Source: Pedococcus cremeus (GTDB lineage Bacteria > Actinomycetota > Actinomycetes > Actinomycetales > Dermatophilaceae). From it: 64,000 nucleotides of DNA. Under the pieces are notes generated by a model. That model had not been told where the DNA came from. It did not search any database and saw only the letters and a program-made list of their open reading frames with translations. Made by a program: the position numbers and the translations under genes. The first letter of the stretch is position 1, and each line of letters opens with the position of its first letter. Shown piece by piece: positions 8,412-17,440 of this stretch. Where the stretch lies: NCBI RefSeq assembly GCF_900111375.1, contig NZ_FOHB01000009.1, positions 62,001-126,000 on the forward strand, given 5' to 3'.

Positions 8412-9659
8412 TCAGCGGCGCAGGCGCCAGCGGTCCCAGACCAGCACGAGGCCCGCGCCGAGCGCGAGCTCGAGGAGCAGGGCCACGGTCATCGCACCGG
8501 CTGGGGCACCCATGTGCGACAGCCGCTGGGAGCCGAGCGAGCTGCCGGCCAGCAGGTCGAGCAGGCCGATGGCCCCGGCGGTGAGCGCCACCGCGGTGCC
8601 GGTCACGAGCAGCTTGGTGCGGGTGGTCGAGAGCAGGGCGAGCGACCGCAGCGAGCGCCAGCCCACGAGGGCTCCGACGGCGACGGGCACCAGGGCCAGC
8701 ACCGGCAGCCACCCCGGGAACGCGCCGGGGTCGGGCAGAGCACCCAGCACCGGCACCATGGGCATCAGGGCCGAGCGCGACCCGGTCCACGTGGTGGAGG
8801 CGCCCTCGACGACGGAGAACCCGGTGCCGGCGAGGAAGGACAGCGCCCACAGGCCGAGGTTCGGCAGGCACAGCACCTGCGCGAGGGTCAGCACGACGCC
8901 TCCCACGACCCCGGCGGCAAGCTCGTCATGCAGGTGGCTGATCTGGCCGAAGCGGAGCACCACCACGAGCACCACGACGGCCGTGCCGGTGGCGAGGAGA
9001 GCACCGACACCGACCGCGGCAGGGCGCACGGCGCGTCGCACCACGTCGGGCAGGAAGTCGGGGCGTCGCCAGCGGGGACCGGCGAGCGCACGGTCGCGGG
9101 CGACGAGCCTCCCGGCAGCGATGACCACCGCGGCGGCCGGCACGACCACCAGCGGCAGCACGAGCCCGAGCACCTGGGGCCGGAGCGAGGACGCGGAGGC
9201 GGCGGCCGCCCACAGGGCCGCGCACGCGGCATACCCGCCGGCCCACAGGCCCAGGACCCGCACCAGCAGCGGCGGCAGCAGGCCCCACCGGTGCCCCGCC
9301 GTCCGGTGGCCCTCGACCACCTCCCTGCCGCTGCGCAGCGCACCCCACGCGGCAGCCGCCACGACGCCGGCCGTCAGCAGGAGGGGGACGAACGCGATGC
9401 TGGCCGTGCCGGCCCGCAGCCACGAACCACCGGCGAGCAGCCACAGGCTCGCACCCACGCCCAGGGCGTCGGTCCACGCGACGGTGCTCTGCGGGCTGGC
9501 CACCCAGGCCACCAGCGCGGGCAGCACGACGACGAGGGCGGAGGCGAGGGCCGTGCCGGCACCGGCGAGGAGCGGCCGGTGCCACGGGGTCTGCCCGTCG
9601 GGTGTCCCTCCCCCACTCGTCTGGGACGGGACACCACGCAGCAGATCCATGACACTCAT
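8412..9659 (-). CDS. DUF6350-type polytopic membrane protein
   Basis: The 415-residue product (start MSVMDLLRGV at 9659; a second ATG lies at 9650) is nearly all hydrophobic, with about ten predicted transmembrane segments. It resembles the DUF6350 family found near purN-purH and sucCD in actinobacteria, as here. The open frame runs further upstream, but that part is basic and unlike a membrane protein, so I excluded it. Function is unknown. It converges on the PadR gene with only 42 bp between. Confidence 0.75.
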   Translation of the reverse strand: MSVMDLLRGVPSQTSGGGTPDGQTPWHRPLLAGAGTALASALVVVLPALVAWVASPQSTVAWTDALGVGASLWLLAGGSWLRAGTASIAFVPLLLTAGVVAAAAWGALRSGREVVEGHRTAGHRWGLLPPLLVRVLGLWAGGYAACAALWAAAASASSLRPQVLGLVLPLVVVPAAAVVIAAGRLVARDRALAGPRWRRPDFLPDVVRRAVRPAAVGVGALLATGTAVVVLVVVLRFGQISHLHDELAAGVVGGVVLTLAQVLCLPNLGLWALSFLAGTGFSVVEGASTTWTGSRSALMPMVPVLGALPDPGAFPGWLPVLALVPVAVGALVGWRSLRSLALLSTTRTKLLVTGTAVALTAGAIGLLDLLAGSSLGSQRLSHMGAPAGAMTVALLLELALGAGLVLVWDRWRLRR

Positions 9660-9787
9660 CAGGGCTCCATGGTCGCCGAGGACGACGGCGCTCCCCGGCT
9701 GCAACGCCGAGCCCGGGCGAGAAAATGGCAGGAAAGGCGCAACCGGCTCGCGGGCAGCGGCGTCTGCACGGGTGACAGCACACCACC

Positions 9788-9821
9788 ACCACCGGACCAC
9801 CACCGGACCAACCACCGGACC
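9788..9821 (+). repeat. Three tandem copies of ACCACCGGACC upstream of the sigma gene
   Basis: Copies lie at 9788-9798, 9799-9809 and 9811-9821, ending 23 bases before the sigma-factor ATG. They could be binding half-sites or simple slippage. Confidence 0.7.
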
Positions 9822-9844
9822 ACGGAAGAGGCGGCGAACAGGCG

Positions 9845-10351
9845 ATGCCGATGCAGGGCACCGAGGCTGACTTCGACGCGTTCTACCGGGGCACGGCACG
9901 CCGGGTTGTCCACCTCGTCTACGCGTCGACGGGCGACCTCACCCTGGCCCAGGACTGCACGCAGGAGGCGTACGCCCGGGCGTGGCAGCAGTGGCCCACC
10001 GTCCACGCCTACGACGACCCCCTCTCCTGGGTGCGCACCGTGGCGCGGCGGCTGGCGATCTCGGCCTGGCGCAAGCAGGGCAGCCAGGAACGCGCCTACG
10101 AGCGGCACGGCGAGAGCAGCAGCACCGCGACCGGTCCACCGACGGAGGACCGGGTGGCCGTGGTCGCCGCCCTGCGCACCCTCCCCGACCCCGTGCGGGA
10201 AGCCGTCACCCTCCACTACATCGGGGACCTGAGCATCGAGCAGATCGCCCACGAGACCAACACCCCCGCAGGCACCGTCAAGGCCCGCCTGCACCGCGGC
10301 CGCGCCCAGCTGGCCGCGGCCCTGCGCCACGAGGAGTCCCACCATGGCTGA
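9845..10351 (+). CDS. ECF sigma factor, SigE-like family
   Basis: The 168-residue protein has sigma region 2 at about 8-75 (FDAFYRGTARRVVHLVY, DLTLAQDCTQEAYARAWQ) and region 4 at about 105-160 (LRTLPDPVREAVTLHYIGD, EQIAHETNTPAGTVKARLHRGR). It redirects RNA polymerase to a stress or envelope regulon. The next gene starts 8 nt inside its 3' end, so the two are translation-coupled, as sigma/anti-sigma pairs usually are. ATGs occur at 9845 and 9851; neither has a strong ribosome-binding site. Confidence 0.9.
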   Translation: MPMQGTEADFDAFYRGTARRVVHLVYASTGDLTLAQDCTQEAYARAWQQWPTVHAYDDPLSWVRTVARRLAISAWRKQGSQERAYERHGESSSTATGPPTEDRVAVVAALRTLPDPVREAVTLHYIGDLSIEQIAHETNTPAGTVKARLHRGRAQLAAALRHEESHHG

Positions 10352-11765
10352 GACCGACACCTGGACTCCAGCCGACGACGACTACGTCCGGGAGGCCCTG
10401 GGCTCGCTCAAGACCGACGTCGACGCCCTCCCCCTGGCCGACGTGCGGTTCGTCAAGGCCCGCGGCCGCGCCCGGCGCCGCCGGACCATGCTCGGCTGGA
10501 CCGCCGGCGCCGCGGCAGCAGCACTGGTCGCCGCGGTCATCGGCTTCTCGGCCCTGGGCGGCGACAACGCCACCCACCCCGTGCCGCCCGCGACCGGGAC
10601 GACGACCGCGCCCACCACCGCCCCGACCACCCCGCTGGACCGGCAGGCCGTCTCGCCCTACCTGGCCGAGCCCGGCGCCCTGCCGCTCGGCAAGGAGTGG
10701 AAGCTGGCGCTCGGCTGGTCGACCGCCTTCGAGGTGCAGACGGTCACCAGCTACGAGGCCGACCTGTGTCTGGGCCCGAACGGCGGGACGCCTCGCGAGG
10801 CCGAGACACTCCTCTCGGGGGCAGGCAACATCCAGGGAGGCCAGACCCGCTGGACGGCCGGATCATCGACTGAGGCCCAGAAGGTGGCCGATGCCATGGC
10901 GCGGTCCATCGGCGCGTGCCGGCAGGGCCAGTTCGCCGTCAAGGGCGTCCAGACCACCGGCTGGCCCCGCCTCTACACCTACACCGCCGGCGACGCCGGC
11001 TCCGGTTGGTATGCCGTGACCCACGCCGGCAACGAGGTGGCCGTGCTCACGGTGACGGAACCGGACCACCCGAAGACCGAGTTCGAGCGGGCCGAGGTCG
11101 AGCGCCTCGCGGCCATCGCCACCGCGCGGCTCGAGCGGTACGGCAGCGGCACCACCTCCACCCCTTCGGGCCCCACCGGCACGACCGCACAGCCGAGCGG
11201 TGAGGACATGCCGGTCGTCGGCTCCCAGCCGGCTGTCTCCTCGAGCCTCTTCGTGCCGGCCTCGCAGTGGTCGTCCCAGGAGCTCACCCAGGGCGCCCGC
11301 ACCTACGCCGGCCTCGGCGCCCAGGAGGGCTCGGCGTCGATCGCCCAGTGCGAGACCGACCAGTTCCAGGCCGGCGTGGGCGGCCGCTACGGGATCGTCT
11401 CGATCCGCAGCGGCAGTGGCCAGGCCAACTACATCGGCAAGCAGCGGGTGCGGCTCGACGACTCCACGAGCAGCGCGCAGCAGCAGTCCTTCGTGCAGGC
11501 CCGGCTGGCCGAGGCGAAGGCGCTGTACGGCAAGGGCTGCACCTTCGGCAACGGCACGGTGAAGGCGACGCCGGGCCCGACCGAGGGCACCTGGCGCCTC
11601 GACACCGTGTTCAAGGACGGCTCGCCGACGCTCACCGAGTGGGTCGGGGTCACGGCCCAGCAGACCCCGGGCGCCATGACGACCATCGTGCTGACGAAGG
11701 TCCCGAACCCGAAGCTGGGCTTCCCGGAGCTTGACCGGCTCCTCGTGCTGGCCCGGCAGCGGTAG
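10344..11765 (+). CDS. Membrane-anchored partner of the ECF sigma factor with two exported Cys-pair domains
   Basis: This 473-residue protein has a short cytoplasmic N-terminus (1-48), one transmembrane segment (about 49-72), a Pro/Thr linker and two similar exported domains (about 110-265 and 305-473). Each repeat carries two cysteines (C142/C192 and C336/C399) and ends with a WxxVT...LTVTEP or VLTKVP strand plus a helix with ARL or LAR. There is no HxxxCxxC anti-sigma zinc motif. Its overlap with the sigma gene and its topology suggest a regulator that senses conditions outside the cell. That role is inferred. Disulfides are likely in each repeat. Confidence 0.7.
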   Translation: MAETDTWTPADDDYVREALGSLKTDVDALPLADVRFVKARGRARRRRTMLGWTAGAAAAALVAAVIGFSALGGDNATHPVPPATGTTTAPTTAPTTPLDRQAVSPYLAEPGALPLGKEWKLALGWSTAFEVQTVTSYEADLCLGPNGGTPREAETLLSGAGNIQGGQTRWTAGSSTEAQKVADAMARSIGACRQGQFAVKGVQTTGWPRLYTYTAGDAGSGWYAVTHAGNEVAVLTVTEPDHPKTEFERAEVERLAAIATARLERYGSGTTSTPSGPTGTTAQPSGEDMPVVGSQPAVSSSLFVPASQWSSQELTQGARTYAGLGAQEGSASIAQCETDQFQAGVGGRYGIVSIRSGSGQANYIGKQRVRLDDSTSSAQQQSFVQARLAEAKALYGKGCTFGNGTVKATPGPTEGTWRLDTVFKDGSPTLTEWVGVTAQQTPGAMTTIVLTKVPNPKLGFPELDRLLVLARQR

Positions 11766-11792
11766 GCGCGCACGCGGCATACCCATCAACGA

Positions 11793-11829
11793 CGCGAGGC
11801 CGTCACCCAACTGGGGTGACGGCCTCGCG
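11793..11829. terminator. Strong bidirectional terminator between the sigma-partner gene and sucD
   Basis: A perfect 16-bp stem (11793-11808 with 11814-11829) has a 5-nt loop. It lies between convergent gene ends, 19 bp before the sucD stop. Confidence 0.85.
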
Positions 11830-11848
11830 AAACGCCTTGCGGCAGAGG

Positions 11849-12742
11849 TTACTTCTTCAGGCCCTGCATGATCTCGCGCATGAGCTGGGCGGTTGCCGAC
11901 GGCGTCTTGCCGACCTTGACGCCGGCGGCCTCGAGGGCCTCCTGCTTGGCAGCGGCCGTGCCCGAGGAGCCGGAGACGATGGCGCCGGCGTGGCCCATCG
12001 TCTTGCCCTCGGGGGCGGTGAAGCCCGCGACGTAGCCGACGACCGGCTTGGTCACGTTGTCCTTGATGTAGGCCGCGGCCCGCTCCTCGGCGTCGCCACC
12101 GATCTCACCGATCATGACGATGGCGTCGGTCTCGGGGTCGTTCTGGAACGCCTCGAGGCAGTCGATGTGGGTGGTGCCGATGATCGGGTCACCGCCAATG
12201 CCGACCGCGGTGGAGAAGCCGAACTCCTTGAGCTCGTACATCATCTGGTAGGTCAGCGTGCCCGACTTGGAGACCAGGCCGATGCGGCCGCCACCGGCGA
12301 TGTCGGCGGGGATGATGCCGGCGTTGGACTTCCCGGGGCTGATCAGGCCGGGGCAGTTCGGGCCGACGATGCGGGTGGTGCCCTTCTCCTGCGAGTAGGC
12401 GAAGAACTCGGCGGTGTCCTTGACCGCGATGCCCTCGGTGATGACGACGGCGAGCGGGATCTCGGCGTCGATCGCCTCGATGACGGCCGACTTGGCGAAC
12501 GCCGGAGGCACGAAGATGACCGACACGTTGGCGCCGGTCTCCTTCATCGCCTCGGCGACGGTCCCGAAGACGGGGACGGTGGTTCCTCCCTCGAAGTCGA
12601 CCTGCTGGCCGGCCTTGCGGGGGTTGACGCCACCGACGATGTCGGTGCCGGACTTGAGCATGCGCTGGGTGTGCTTCATGCCCTCGGAGCCGGTCATGCC
12701 CTGGACGATGACCTTGGAGTTCTCGTCGAGAAAGATTGCCAT
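11849..12742 (-). CDS. sucD: Succinyl-CoA synthetase alpha subunit
   Basis: SucD, with SucC, interconverts succinyl-CoA and succinate with nucleoside triphosphate formation in the TCA cycle. The 297 residues begin [18 protein letters not shown] with the CoA-binding Rossmann domain and [10 protein letters not shown]-type segment. The ligase half has the active-site histidine in [12 protein letters not shown]. It follows sucC by 35 bp on the same strand as the second gene of a two-gene operon. Confidence 0.97.
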   Translation of the reverse strand: MAIFLDENSKVIVQGMTGSEGMKHTQRMLKSGTDIVGGVNPRKAGQQVDFEGGTTVPVFGTVAEAMKETGANVSVIFVPPAFAKSAVIEAIDAEIPLAVVITEGIAVKDTAEFFAYSQEKGTTRIVGPNCPGLISPGKSNAGIIPADIAGGGRIGLVSKSGTLTYQMMYELKEFGFSTAVGIGGDPIIGTTHIDCLEAFQNDPETDAIVMIGEIGGDAEERAAAYIKDNVTKPVVGYVAGFTAPEGKTMGHAGAIVSGSSGTAAAKQEALEAAGVKVGKTPSATAQLMREIMQGLKK

Positions 12743-12777
12743 TGCTGTGAGTCGCTCTCTTGTCGCTTCGCCGGGGC

Positions 12778-13953
12778 TTACTTGGAGGCCAGCTCGGCGG
12801 CCTTGCGGGCGGCGCCGTCCATGGTCTCTTCGATGATCACGTGCGGGTGGTTGAACTCGGCGAGGATGCGCCGGCCCTCCTCGACGTTGTTGCCGTCCAG
12901 GCGCACGACGAGCGGCTTGTTCTCCTCGCCACCCAGCTTCTCCAGCGCGCCGACGATGCCGTTGGCCACCGCGTCGCAGGCGGTGATCCCGCCGAAGACG
13001 TTGACGAACACCGACTTCACCTGCGGGTCGCCGAGGATGATGTGCAGGCCGTTGGCCATGACCTCGGCGGAGGCGCCGCCACCGATGTCGAGGAAGTTGG
13101 CCGGCTTCTGGCCGCCGAACTCCTCACCGGCGTAGGCGACGACGTCGAGGGTGGACATGACCAGGCCCGCGCCGTTGCCGATGATGCCGACGGAGCCGTC
13201 GAGCTTGACGTAGTTGAGGTCCTTCTCCTTGGCCATCGCCTCGAGCGGGTCGGTGGCCGACTTGTCCTCGAGGGCCGCGTGGTCGGGGTGGCGGAAGTCG
13301 GCGTTGGCGTCGAGGGTGACCTTGCCGTCGAGGGCGATGATGTCGCCGTCCTCGGTCTTCACCAGCGGGTTGACCTCGACCAGGGTGGCGTCTTCGTCGC
13401 GGTAGACCTCCCAGAGCGACTTCAGGACGGGCACGATCTTCGCGCCGGTCTCGGCGTCGAAGCCGGCCGCGTCGACGATCTCCTGCGCCTTGGCGTCGTC
13501 GATGCCGGCGTTGGGGTCGACCGCGACCTTCGCGAGGGCCTCGGGGCGCTCGACCGCGAGCTGCTCGATCTCCATGCCGCCCTCCTTGCTGCACATCGCG
13601 AGGTAGGAGCGGTTGGCCCGGTCGAGCAGCAGCGAGAAGTAGTACTCCTCGGCGATGCGGGCGCCCTGGGCGATCATCACGATGCCCACGGTGTGGCCCT
13701 TGATGTCCATGCCGAGGATGGCCCGGGCGTGCTGCTCGGCCTCGTCGGCGGTCTTGGCGACCTTGACGCCGCCGGCCTTGCCGCGGCCGCCGGTCTTGAC
13801 CTGGGCCTTGACGACGGTGACGCCGCCGCTCTTGGGGCCGATCTCCTCGGCGGCCGCGCGGGCCTCCTCGGGAGTGGTCGCGGTCTTGCCGGCCAGCACC
13901 GGCACTCCGTGCGCCTCGAAGATGTCGCGCGCTTGGTACTCGAAGAGATCCAC
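12778..13953 (-). CDS. sucC: Succinyl-CoA synthetase beta subunit
   Basis: The 391-residue ATP-grasp subunit starts [19 protein letters not shown] and shows [16 protein letters not shown] (nucleotide loop), EVNPLV and [12 protein letters not shown]. It binds nucleotide and succinate and works with SucD. The start is GTG at 13953 with GAGGACGG upstream as a possible ribosome-binding site. It is the first gene of sucCD; the 136-bp gap before it holds a TAGTCT hexamer at 14000-14005 that could be a -10 element. Confidence 0.97.
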   Translation of the reverse strand: MDLFEYQARDIFEAHGVPVLAGKTATTPEEARAAAEEIGPKSGGVTVVKAQVKTGGRGKAGGVKVAKTADEAEQHARAILGMDIKGHTVGIVMIAQGARIAEEYYFSLLLDRANRSYLAMCSKEGGMEIEQLAVERPEALAKVAVDPNAGIDDAKAQEIVDAAGFDAETGAKIVPVLKSLWEVYRDEDATLVEVNPLVKTEDGDIIALDGKVTLDANADFRHPDHAALEDKSATDPLEAMAKEKDLNYVKLDGSVGIIGNGAGLVMSTLDVVAYAGEEFGGQKPANFLDIGGGASAEVMANGLHIILGDPQVKSVFVNVFGGITACDAVANGIVGALEKLGGEENKPLVVRLDGNNVEEGRRILAEFNHPHVIIEETMDGAARKAAELASK

Positions 13954-14089
13954 GGGTGTCTATCCGTCCTCGTCTGCGAAGGGGGTGGTCCGTCGACCGA
14001 GACTAGTCCTCCGCCGCACGCGGACGCCCGTCCGGGTCGCCGACAGCGACCAATCTCACGCTACCGACGGGTATGCCGCGGGGTGCGGC

Positions 14090-15124
14090 TCAGCGGACCG
14101 TGACCGCCTGCCCGGGGGCCACGAAGAGCACCCAGACGGTGCCGGCGGGGGCCATGGTGAGCGGCTTCCCGGACGAGCCGGTGAAGGAGGTCGGCGCGGT
14201 GAGGGACGTGCGCGACCAGGTGCCCCGCCACGTCTGCCCGCCCCGCAGCACCGTGACCCGGCCCTTGCCGGTCAGGGTGACGACCGGTGTGGGGGCTCCC
14301 CGCACGTCCCTGTTCTGTGACGAGTGGGTCGGCACCTCCTGCACGACCACGGTTGCCGCGCCGTACTGCCTCCCCTTGGGGTCGACGTCCGGCCTGCCGT
14401 CGGTGGTGAGGAGGTACTCCTTGCGGCGGGGGTCCCAGGTGAACGAGACGCGCGAGGCCGGCCACCGGGTCGCCACCTCGGTGGCCTTCGCACCCCCGGC
14501 CGGCGCGGCGCCGAAGACGAAGCCGGGGTCCTTGGGAACCACGCTCCCCTTGGCCCGGGCGAGGAGCACCTTCGGGTCGCCGATGACGTTGTAGGGCGCC
14601 GGCCGTGACGGCTCGCGGCGGAAGCCCTGGGTGGAGGCGCCGTAGCTGAGGTTGAACTCGCGCCCTTTGGCCAGCAGGCGTTCGGTGTAGTGGGACGCGC
14701 CGGAGTAGGCGAAGGCCACCGGTCCGTAGTTGCCGAGGATCGCGAGGTCGGACTCGCGGGCGCTGCGCACCGGCCCGACCTCCTTCGGCATCGCGCTCGA
14801 GAAGACCGCGAGCAGCCGGGTCAGGCCGCCCTCGACCGGTTCGACGTAGACGACGTCGGCCTGCGCCATGCCGATGTGCGGGTGGGACCTCTCGGTGTTG
14901 TCGATCTTGACCGCCAGCGCCCGGCCGCTGAGCGGCCCGGTGCGCGCGGTCGTCGACGGCGAGGCGGTCCGCGAAGCGGTGGGCGACGTGGTCGCGGTGG
15001 TCGCGGGTCCGGCGGAGCAGGACCGCAGCCCGAGGCCTACGACCGCCACGGCGACCACGGCGGCGAAGGCGGCCAGCACCGCCCGGGTCGTGCGCCGGTT
15101 CATGCCCCACACCGGGCTGCTCAT
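14090..15124 (-). CDS. DUF3048 domain membrane-anchored or secreted protein
   Basis: The product (344 residues from ATG 15124) has an N-terminal hydrophobic anchor (AVLAAFAAVVAVAVVGLGL), a Ser/Thr-rich linker and a DUF3048/YerB-like domain: VKIDNTERSHPHIGMAQADVVY, EVGPVRSARESDL and FAYSGAS. These proteins are exported and of unknown function. Starts are ambiguous: ATGs occur at 15133, 15124 and 15103. I chose 15124 because a TATCGT hexamer (15132-15137) ends 8 bases before it. It is divergent from a small lipoprotein gene. Confidence 0.85.
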   Translation of the reverse strand: MSSPVWGMNRRTTRAVLAAFAAVVAVAVVGLGLRSCSAGPATTATTSPTASRTASPSTTARTGPLSGRALAVKIDNTERSHPHIGMAQADVVYVEPVEGGLTRLLAVFSSAMPKEVGPVRSARESDLAILGNYGPVAFAYSGASHYTERLLAKGREFNLSYGASTQGFRREPSRPAPYNVIGDPKVLLARAKGSVVPKDPGFVFGAAPAGGAKATEVATRWPASRVSFTWDPRRKEYLLTTDGRPDVDPKGRQYGAATVVVQEVPTHSSQNRDVRGAPTPVVTLTGKGRVTVLRGGQTWRGTWSRTSLTAPTSFTGSSGKPLTMAPAGTVWVLFVAPGQAVTVR

Positions 15125-15131
15125 GGCGCTC

Positions 15132-15137
15132 ACGATA
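15132..15137 (-). promoter_or_regulatory. Candidate -10 element of the DUF3048 gene
   Basis: TATCGT on the minus strand ends 8 bases before the ATG at 15124, suggesting a leaderless start. Confidence 0.4.
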
Positions 15138-15187
15138 GGTGCGTCCCCTGGGGTGCGAGGCCCGGACGCGCTGGGCAGGATGGGCGA

Positions 15188-15619
15188 GTGCGCCTGTCCC
15201 CCGTGCGTTTCGCCTCCCCGTTGGCTGCCGTCCTCCTGGCCGCCGCCTGCGGTTCAGGGTCGGACGCTCCGGCCGGCGAGACCTTCCCCGTCACCCTGCT
15301 GCGCAAGGGCGGTGTCGCGGGCCTCGACCAGCGGGTGGTGGTCGAGGAGTCCGGCCGGGCGTCCGCCACCGGGCGGGGCGCAGGAGCACCGTGCACCCTC
15401 GACCGGCCGGCCCTGCAGGACCTGACCACCCTGGCCTCGCGCGTCGAGGGCTCGGCCGCGACGACCTACGCCAACCCCGACGACCTGGTCGTCGTCCTGC
15501 AGACGCCGCGCGGCTCCACCCGGCTCGGCGACCTCGAGGCGGTCGACGGCAACGCGGTCGTCACCCACCTGTTCCAGGACCTGTTCGGGACCACCGGTGC
15601 GCGCACCGTGTGCCGGTGA
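15188..15619 (+). CDS. Small lipoprotein of unknown function
   Basis: The 143-residue product has a lipoprotein signal (SPLAAVLLAAAC, lipobox AAAC) followed by a domain of about 115 residues with three more cysteines, including one near the C-terminal end. I do not recognise a named family; the domain alternates strands (RKGGVAGLDQRVVVEESG) in the style of small actinobacterial inhibitor-like lipoproteins. The open frame runs upstream, but the GTG at 15188 places the signal peptide correctly. The sequence before it, CAGGAT, ends 7 bases upstream and could be a -10 element or a weak ribosome-binding site. Confidence 0.75.
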   Translation: MRLSPVRFASPLAAVLLAAACGSGSDAPAGETFPVTLLRKGGVAGLDQRVVVEESGRASATGRGAGAPCTLDRPALQDLTTLASRVEGSAATTYANPDDLVVVLQTPRGSTRLGDLEAVDGNAVVTHLFQDLFGTTGARTVCR

Positions 15620-15647
15620 CCCCGGCGGCACATCTGTTCCCTGCGCT

Positions 15648-15675
15648 GCCTGCAGCCTGCAGCCTGCAGCCTGCA
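15648..15675. repeat. Four perfect GCCTGCA tandem copies
   Basis: Four 7-bp units follow the lipoprotein stop and precede the terminator. The unit number is likely to vary by slippage. Confidence 0.85.
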
Positions 15676-15681
15676 GACAGC

Positions 15682-15715
15682 GCAGCGCCCCCGGTCACGG
15701 CACCGGGGGCGCTGC
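15682..15715. terminator. Bidirectional terminator between lipoprotein and M4 protease genes
   Basis: A perfect 14-bp stem (15682-15695 with 15702-15715) has a 6-nt loop and sits between convergent genes. Confidence 0.8.
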
Positions 15716-15726
15716 CGTGGGCGGTG

Positions 15727-17253
15727 CTAGTTGGTGCAGGTCTGGGTGCCGGCCGGCACCGCGATGGCCGCGAAGGCGCTCTGGACCGCGACGCACTGCG
15801 CGGACCCGGTGCCGTACAGCTCCTTGGCCGAGGCGATGGCGCCCTCACGAGCGGCCTTGTAGTCGCTGCGCGAGGTCAGCTTGGTGGCCAGGGTGCGGTA
15901 CCAGATCTTCGCCGCCGCGTCGCGACCCGCGCCGGCCACGGTCGAGCCGTTGCAGGTCGGGCTGTTGTAGCTCACGCCGTTGATGGTCTTGGCGCCCGAG
16001 CCCTCGGAGGCCAGGTAGAACCAGTGGTTCAGCGGACCCGAGGAGTAGTGCGGGTCGAGGTTCTTGGTGCTCGAGGTCCAGCAGTCCTGCGAGCGGCCGT
16101 CCTTGCTCGGCTTGTCCATGTAGCGCAGCGGGGTGCCGTTGCCGTTGATGTCGATCTTCTCGCCGATGAGGTAGTCGCCCGGGTCGGCCGAGGAGTTCGC
16201 GTACCACTCGACGGCCGTGCCGAAGATGTCGGAGGTCGACTCGTTGAGGCCACCGGCGTCGCCGCGGTAGACCAGCCCCGCGGTGTTCTCGGTGACGCCG
16301 TGGCTCATCTCGTGGGCCGCGACGTCGATGGACGTCAGCGGCTTGGCGTTGTTGGCCCCGTCGCCGTAGGTCATCTGGGTGCCGTCCCAGAACGCGTTGT
16401 TGTAGGCGTTGCCGTAGTGGACGCGGCTGCGTGCGCCGGTGCCGTTGTCCCAGATGCCGTTCCGGCCCTGGACGTTCTTGTAGTAGTCGAACGTCATCTC
16501 GGCGCCGTACTGCGCGTCGACGGCCGCGGTCTGGCGGGAGCTGATGGTCCCGCTGCCCCAGATGTCGTCGGCGTCGGTGAACTGCGTGCCGGTGCCGGTC
16601 GTGGCGCCGTTGAGGTCCGTCGTGTAGTTGCCGACGGTGTCCTTGAGCAGGTAGGAGCCGCCCGAGAGCGTGCTGCCGACGGTCACGGTGCCCGAGTACA
16701 TCGAGTTGCCGGTGCCGTTGACGATGTCGTCCCAGGAGTCCAGCTTCGCGCCCGTGACGGCATCGGTGACCGTGTGCAGGCGGCTCGGCGTCTGGTCGGC
16801 CTTCACGCCCTGCTTCACGGTGTCCCAGGCGAGCCTGGGCGAGCCCTCGGCGGCATACACGACCAGCTCGCTGGAGCCGCTCGGCGCGCGCAGCTTCGGG
16901 GTCGTCGAGGCGACGTCGACGCTGCGGGAGGAGTTCCAGTAGACCTTCTTGGTGGTGCCGCGGGCATCGCGGTCGACGACGAGGTCACCACCGATGACGC
17001 GCAGGCCCCGGAAGGTGCGCTCGTAGCGCACGTGGCGCGAGCCGTCGGCGTCGGTCACGACGGACTTGACCTGCAGGGCCTGTCCACTCGAGAGGCCGAG
17101 CGCCTTGGCGGCGTCGGCCACGCGGGCCTGCTCGGCGGTGACGGCGGGCGGCACGTCGCCGTGCGACGGGCGGGCCTGGGCGGTCGCGGCCGGGGCGGCC
17201 AGGGCTGCAGCGATGACGGCACCGAAGGCGACGCCGGCGGAGAGTCGGTTCAC
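15727..17253 (-). CDS. Secreted M4 (thermolysin-type) neutral metalloprotease, first copy
   Basis: The 508-residue precursor has a signal peptide (LSAGVAFGAVIAAALAAPAAT), a propeptide and an M4 catalytic domain. Zinc ligands are in HEMSH and downstream NESTSD; the acid/base His is in LNHWFYLASEG. It should be exported and self-processed to digest proteins outside the cell. The GTG at 17253 is preceded by AAGGAG with 8-nt spacing, so I rejected the longer frame. Unlike its paralogue upstream it lacks a C-terminal beta-sandwich. The two share long identical DNA stretches. Confidence 0.95.
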   Translation of the reverse strand: MNRLSAGVAFGAVIAAALAAPAATAQARPSHGDVPPAVTAEQARVADAAKALGLSSGQALQVKSVVTDADGSRHVRYERTFRGLRVIGGDLVVDRDARGTTKKVYWNSSRSVDVASTTPKLRAPSGSSELVVYAAEGSPRLAWDTVKQGVKADQTPSRLHTVTDAVTGAKLDSWDDIVNGTGNSMYSGTVTVGSTLSGGSYLLKDTVGNYTTDLNGATTGTGTQFTDADDIWGSGTISSRQTAAVDAQYGAEMTFDYYKNVQGRNGIWDNGTGARSRVHYGNAYNNAFWDGTQMTYGDGANNAKPLTSIDVAAHEMSHGVTENTAGLVYRGDAGGLNESTSDIFGTAVEWYANSSADPGDYLIGEKIDINGNGTPLRYMDKPSKDGRSQDCWTSSTKNLDPHYSSGPLNHWFYLASEGSGAKTINGVSYNSPTCNGSTVAGAGRDAAAKIWYRTLATKLTSRSDYKAAREGAIASAKELYGTGSAQCVAVQSAFAAIAVPAGTQTCTN

Positions 17254-17440
17254 GAACAGGGCTCCTTGCGAGCAGGGCCGCACCGGGTGGGCGCGACGGG
17301 TGGGGCGACCCTCACCCCCGGGTGTGGGTCCGATCAATGGTCGAAGCGGAATCTTGGTTGAACCTTGGACAAGTCCAGACGAACCGGACGGGCGAACGCG
17401 ACCGGGCCGGCAGCACGGCGTGGCTGCCGGCCCGGCGCGC

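Noticed and set aside
15648-15675. Short tandem repeat as a CRISPR remnant
   Set aside because: 7-bp units without spacers; simple tandem repeat.
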